From: Candidatus Poribacteria bacterium
GTDB lineage: Bacteria > Poribacteria > WGA-4E > WGA-3G
DNA length: 40,969 nucleotides
Direction: 5' to 3'
Assembly (NCBI GenBank): GCA_012270865.1
Contig: JAAXHL010000110.1
Location: forward strand, 1 to 40,969
Position numbers and translations under genes: made by a program. Shown piece after piece: positions 40,577 to 40,969 of this stretch (position 1 is the stretch's first letter; every line of letters starts with the position of its first letter). The notes beneath the pieces are model-generated. The model had not been told where the DNA came from, searched no databases, and saw only the letters and a program-made list of their open reading frames with translations.

Positions 40577-40969
40577 TTACGGTGATGGGCACGCTGTTCC
40601 ATTTGGATTCAATTCTGTGATCTTAATTGTTTCTGGTACCCCAGTAATCTTAAGATAATGAACATTAGGTCCTATATCGCAGGTTAATTGTGGATGATCC
40701 TGCAAAAAAATGGTAATAATATTCAGAGCATTGTTCTTGCATGCGAACCAATGTTGATGTGCCCTACTCGCCTGCAGTCCGGGATCCATGTATGCGGTTA
40801 CCGTTAGTAGTTCTTCACCGGCTGGGCACGCCAAAACCCGACCGTGCGGTCCTGTGTTTATTCTTAAATCTGTTATAAGACCCCCCGTCCCAAGAACTCC
40901 CTGAGTTCCGCCTTGAACTCTTACTATAGTGTTATCGCCGTTGCCGTTGCCGTTGCCATTACCGTTGCC
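40577..40969 (-). CDS. C-terminal part of a larger protein with Gly-Asn repeat linker (cut by window edge)
   Basis: The frame is open from the window edge and gives 130 residues to a TAA/TAG-type stop at 40577. The upstream part reads as a Gly-Asn repeat (GNGNGNGNGN) coded by a GGCAAC hexamer array (about 40937-40969). After it come VRVQGGTQGVLGTGG and a segment with four cysteines (LACPAGEE, WFACKNN, LTCDIG, TACPSP), suggesting an exported protein with disulfides. I do not recognise the family. The start lies outside the window; a TTG at 40834 is not a convincing start. Confidence 0.6.
   Translation of the reverse strand, partial: GNGNGNGNGNGDNTIVRVQGGTQGVLGTGGLITDLRINTGPHGRVLACPAGEELLTVTAYMDPGLQASRAHQHWFACKNNALNIITIFLQDHPQLTCDIGPNVHYLKITGVPETIKITELNPNGTACPSP

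Overview
The window reads as a chromosomal segment of an uncultured, aerobic, Gram-negative-type bacterium of roughly even base composition. Several traits are familiar from Candidatus Poribacteria and the Planctomycetes/Verrucomicrobia-type bacteria: cytochrome c domains interrupted by a small beta-rich insertion, a twin-arginine DUF1501 protein, a secreted LamG protein, and many short dispersed intergenic repeats. This assignment is an inference from gene content; no rRNA or marker phylogeny is available here.

From about 1 to 28.76 kb nearly everything lies on the minus strand and is read from right to left. A perfect sigma-70 type promoter (28942-28970) precedes a Rieske protein, a split cytochrome b (b6-like part and C-terminal part), a membrane-anchored octahaem cytochrome c with a coiled-coil stalk, a small monohaem cytochrome c, a cupredoxin and a divergent cytochrome bd-type subunit I without a CydB. 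After an interruption made of decayed mobile DNA come three more cytochrome c proteins (one fused to an ethylbenzene-dehydrogenase-like haem-binding domain), a second cupredoxin, a DrrAB-like ABC transporter and a full A-type cytochrome c oxidase set (subunits II, I, haem A synthase, haem O synthase, two subunit III genes, subunit IV, Sco) with three small membrane proteins. I infer a quinol-to-O2 chain: quinol -> Rieske/cytochrome b -> multihaem c cytochromes and cupredoxins -> aa3 oxidase, with the bd-like protein as a possible second terminal enzyme. Fourteen CXXCH haem c motifs are visible in five proteins.

At the left end a universal-stress-protein/rubredoxin/PCP_red fusion precedes a type II restriction-modification pair: an N4-cytosine-type methyltransferase and a BstYI-like endonuclease cut by the window edge.

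From 28.76 to 40.97 kb the content is accessory: a secreted LamG protein, a single-chain restriction-modification enzyme, a family 4-like uracil-DNA glycosylase, a clan GH-D-like glycosidase, a D12-class adenine methyltransferase, a bicupin, RsmD, a DUF1501 protein and the end of a secreted-looking protein with a Gly-Asn repeat.

A second layer runs through the intergenic spaces: at least two families of dispersed repeats end within a few bases of start codons, sometimes supplying the Shine-Dalgarno sequence. There are also a MITE-like element with an apparent 5-bp target duplication and the remains of an IS200/IS605-type element. No tRNA, rRNA or CRISPR array was seen.
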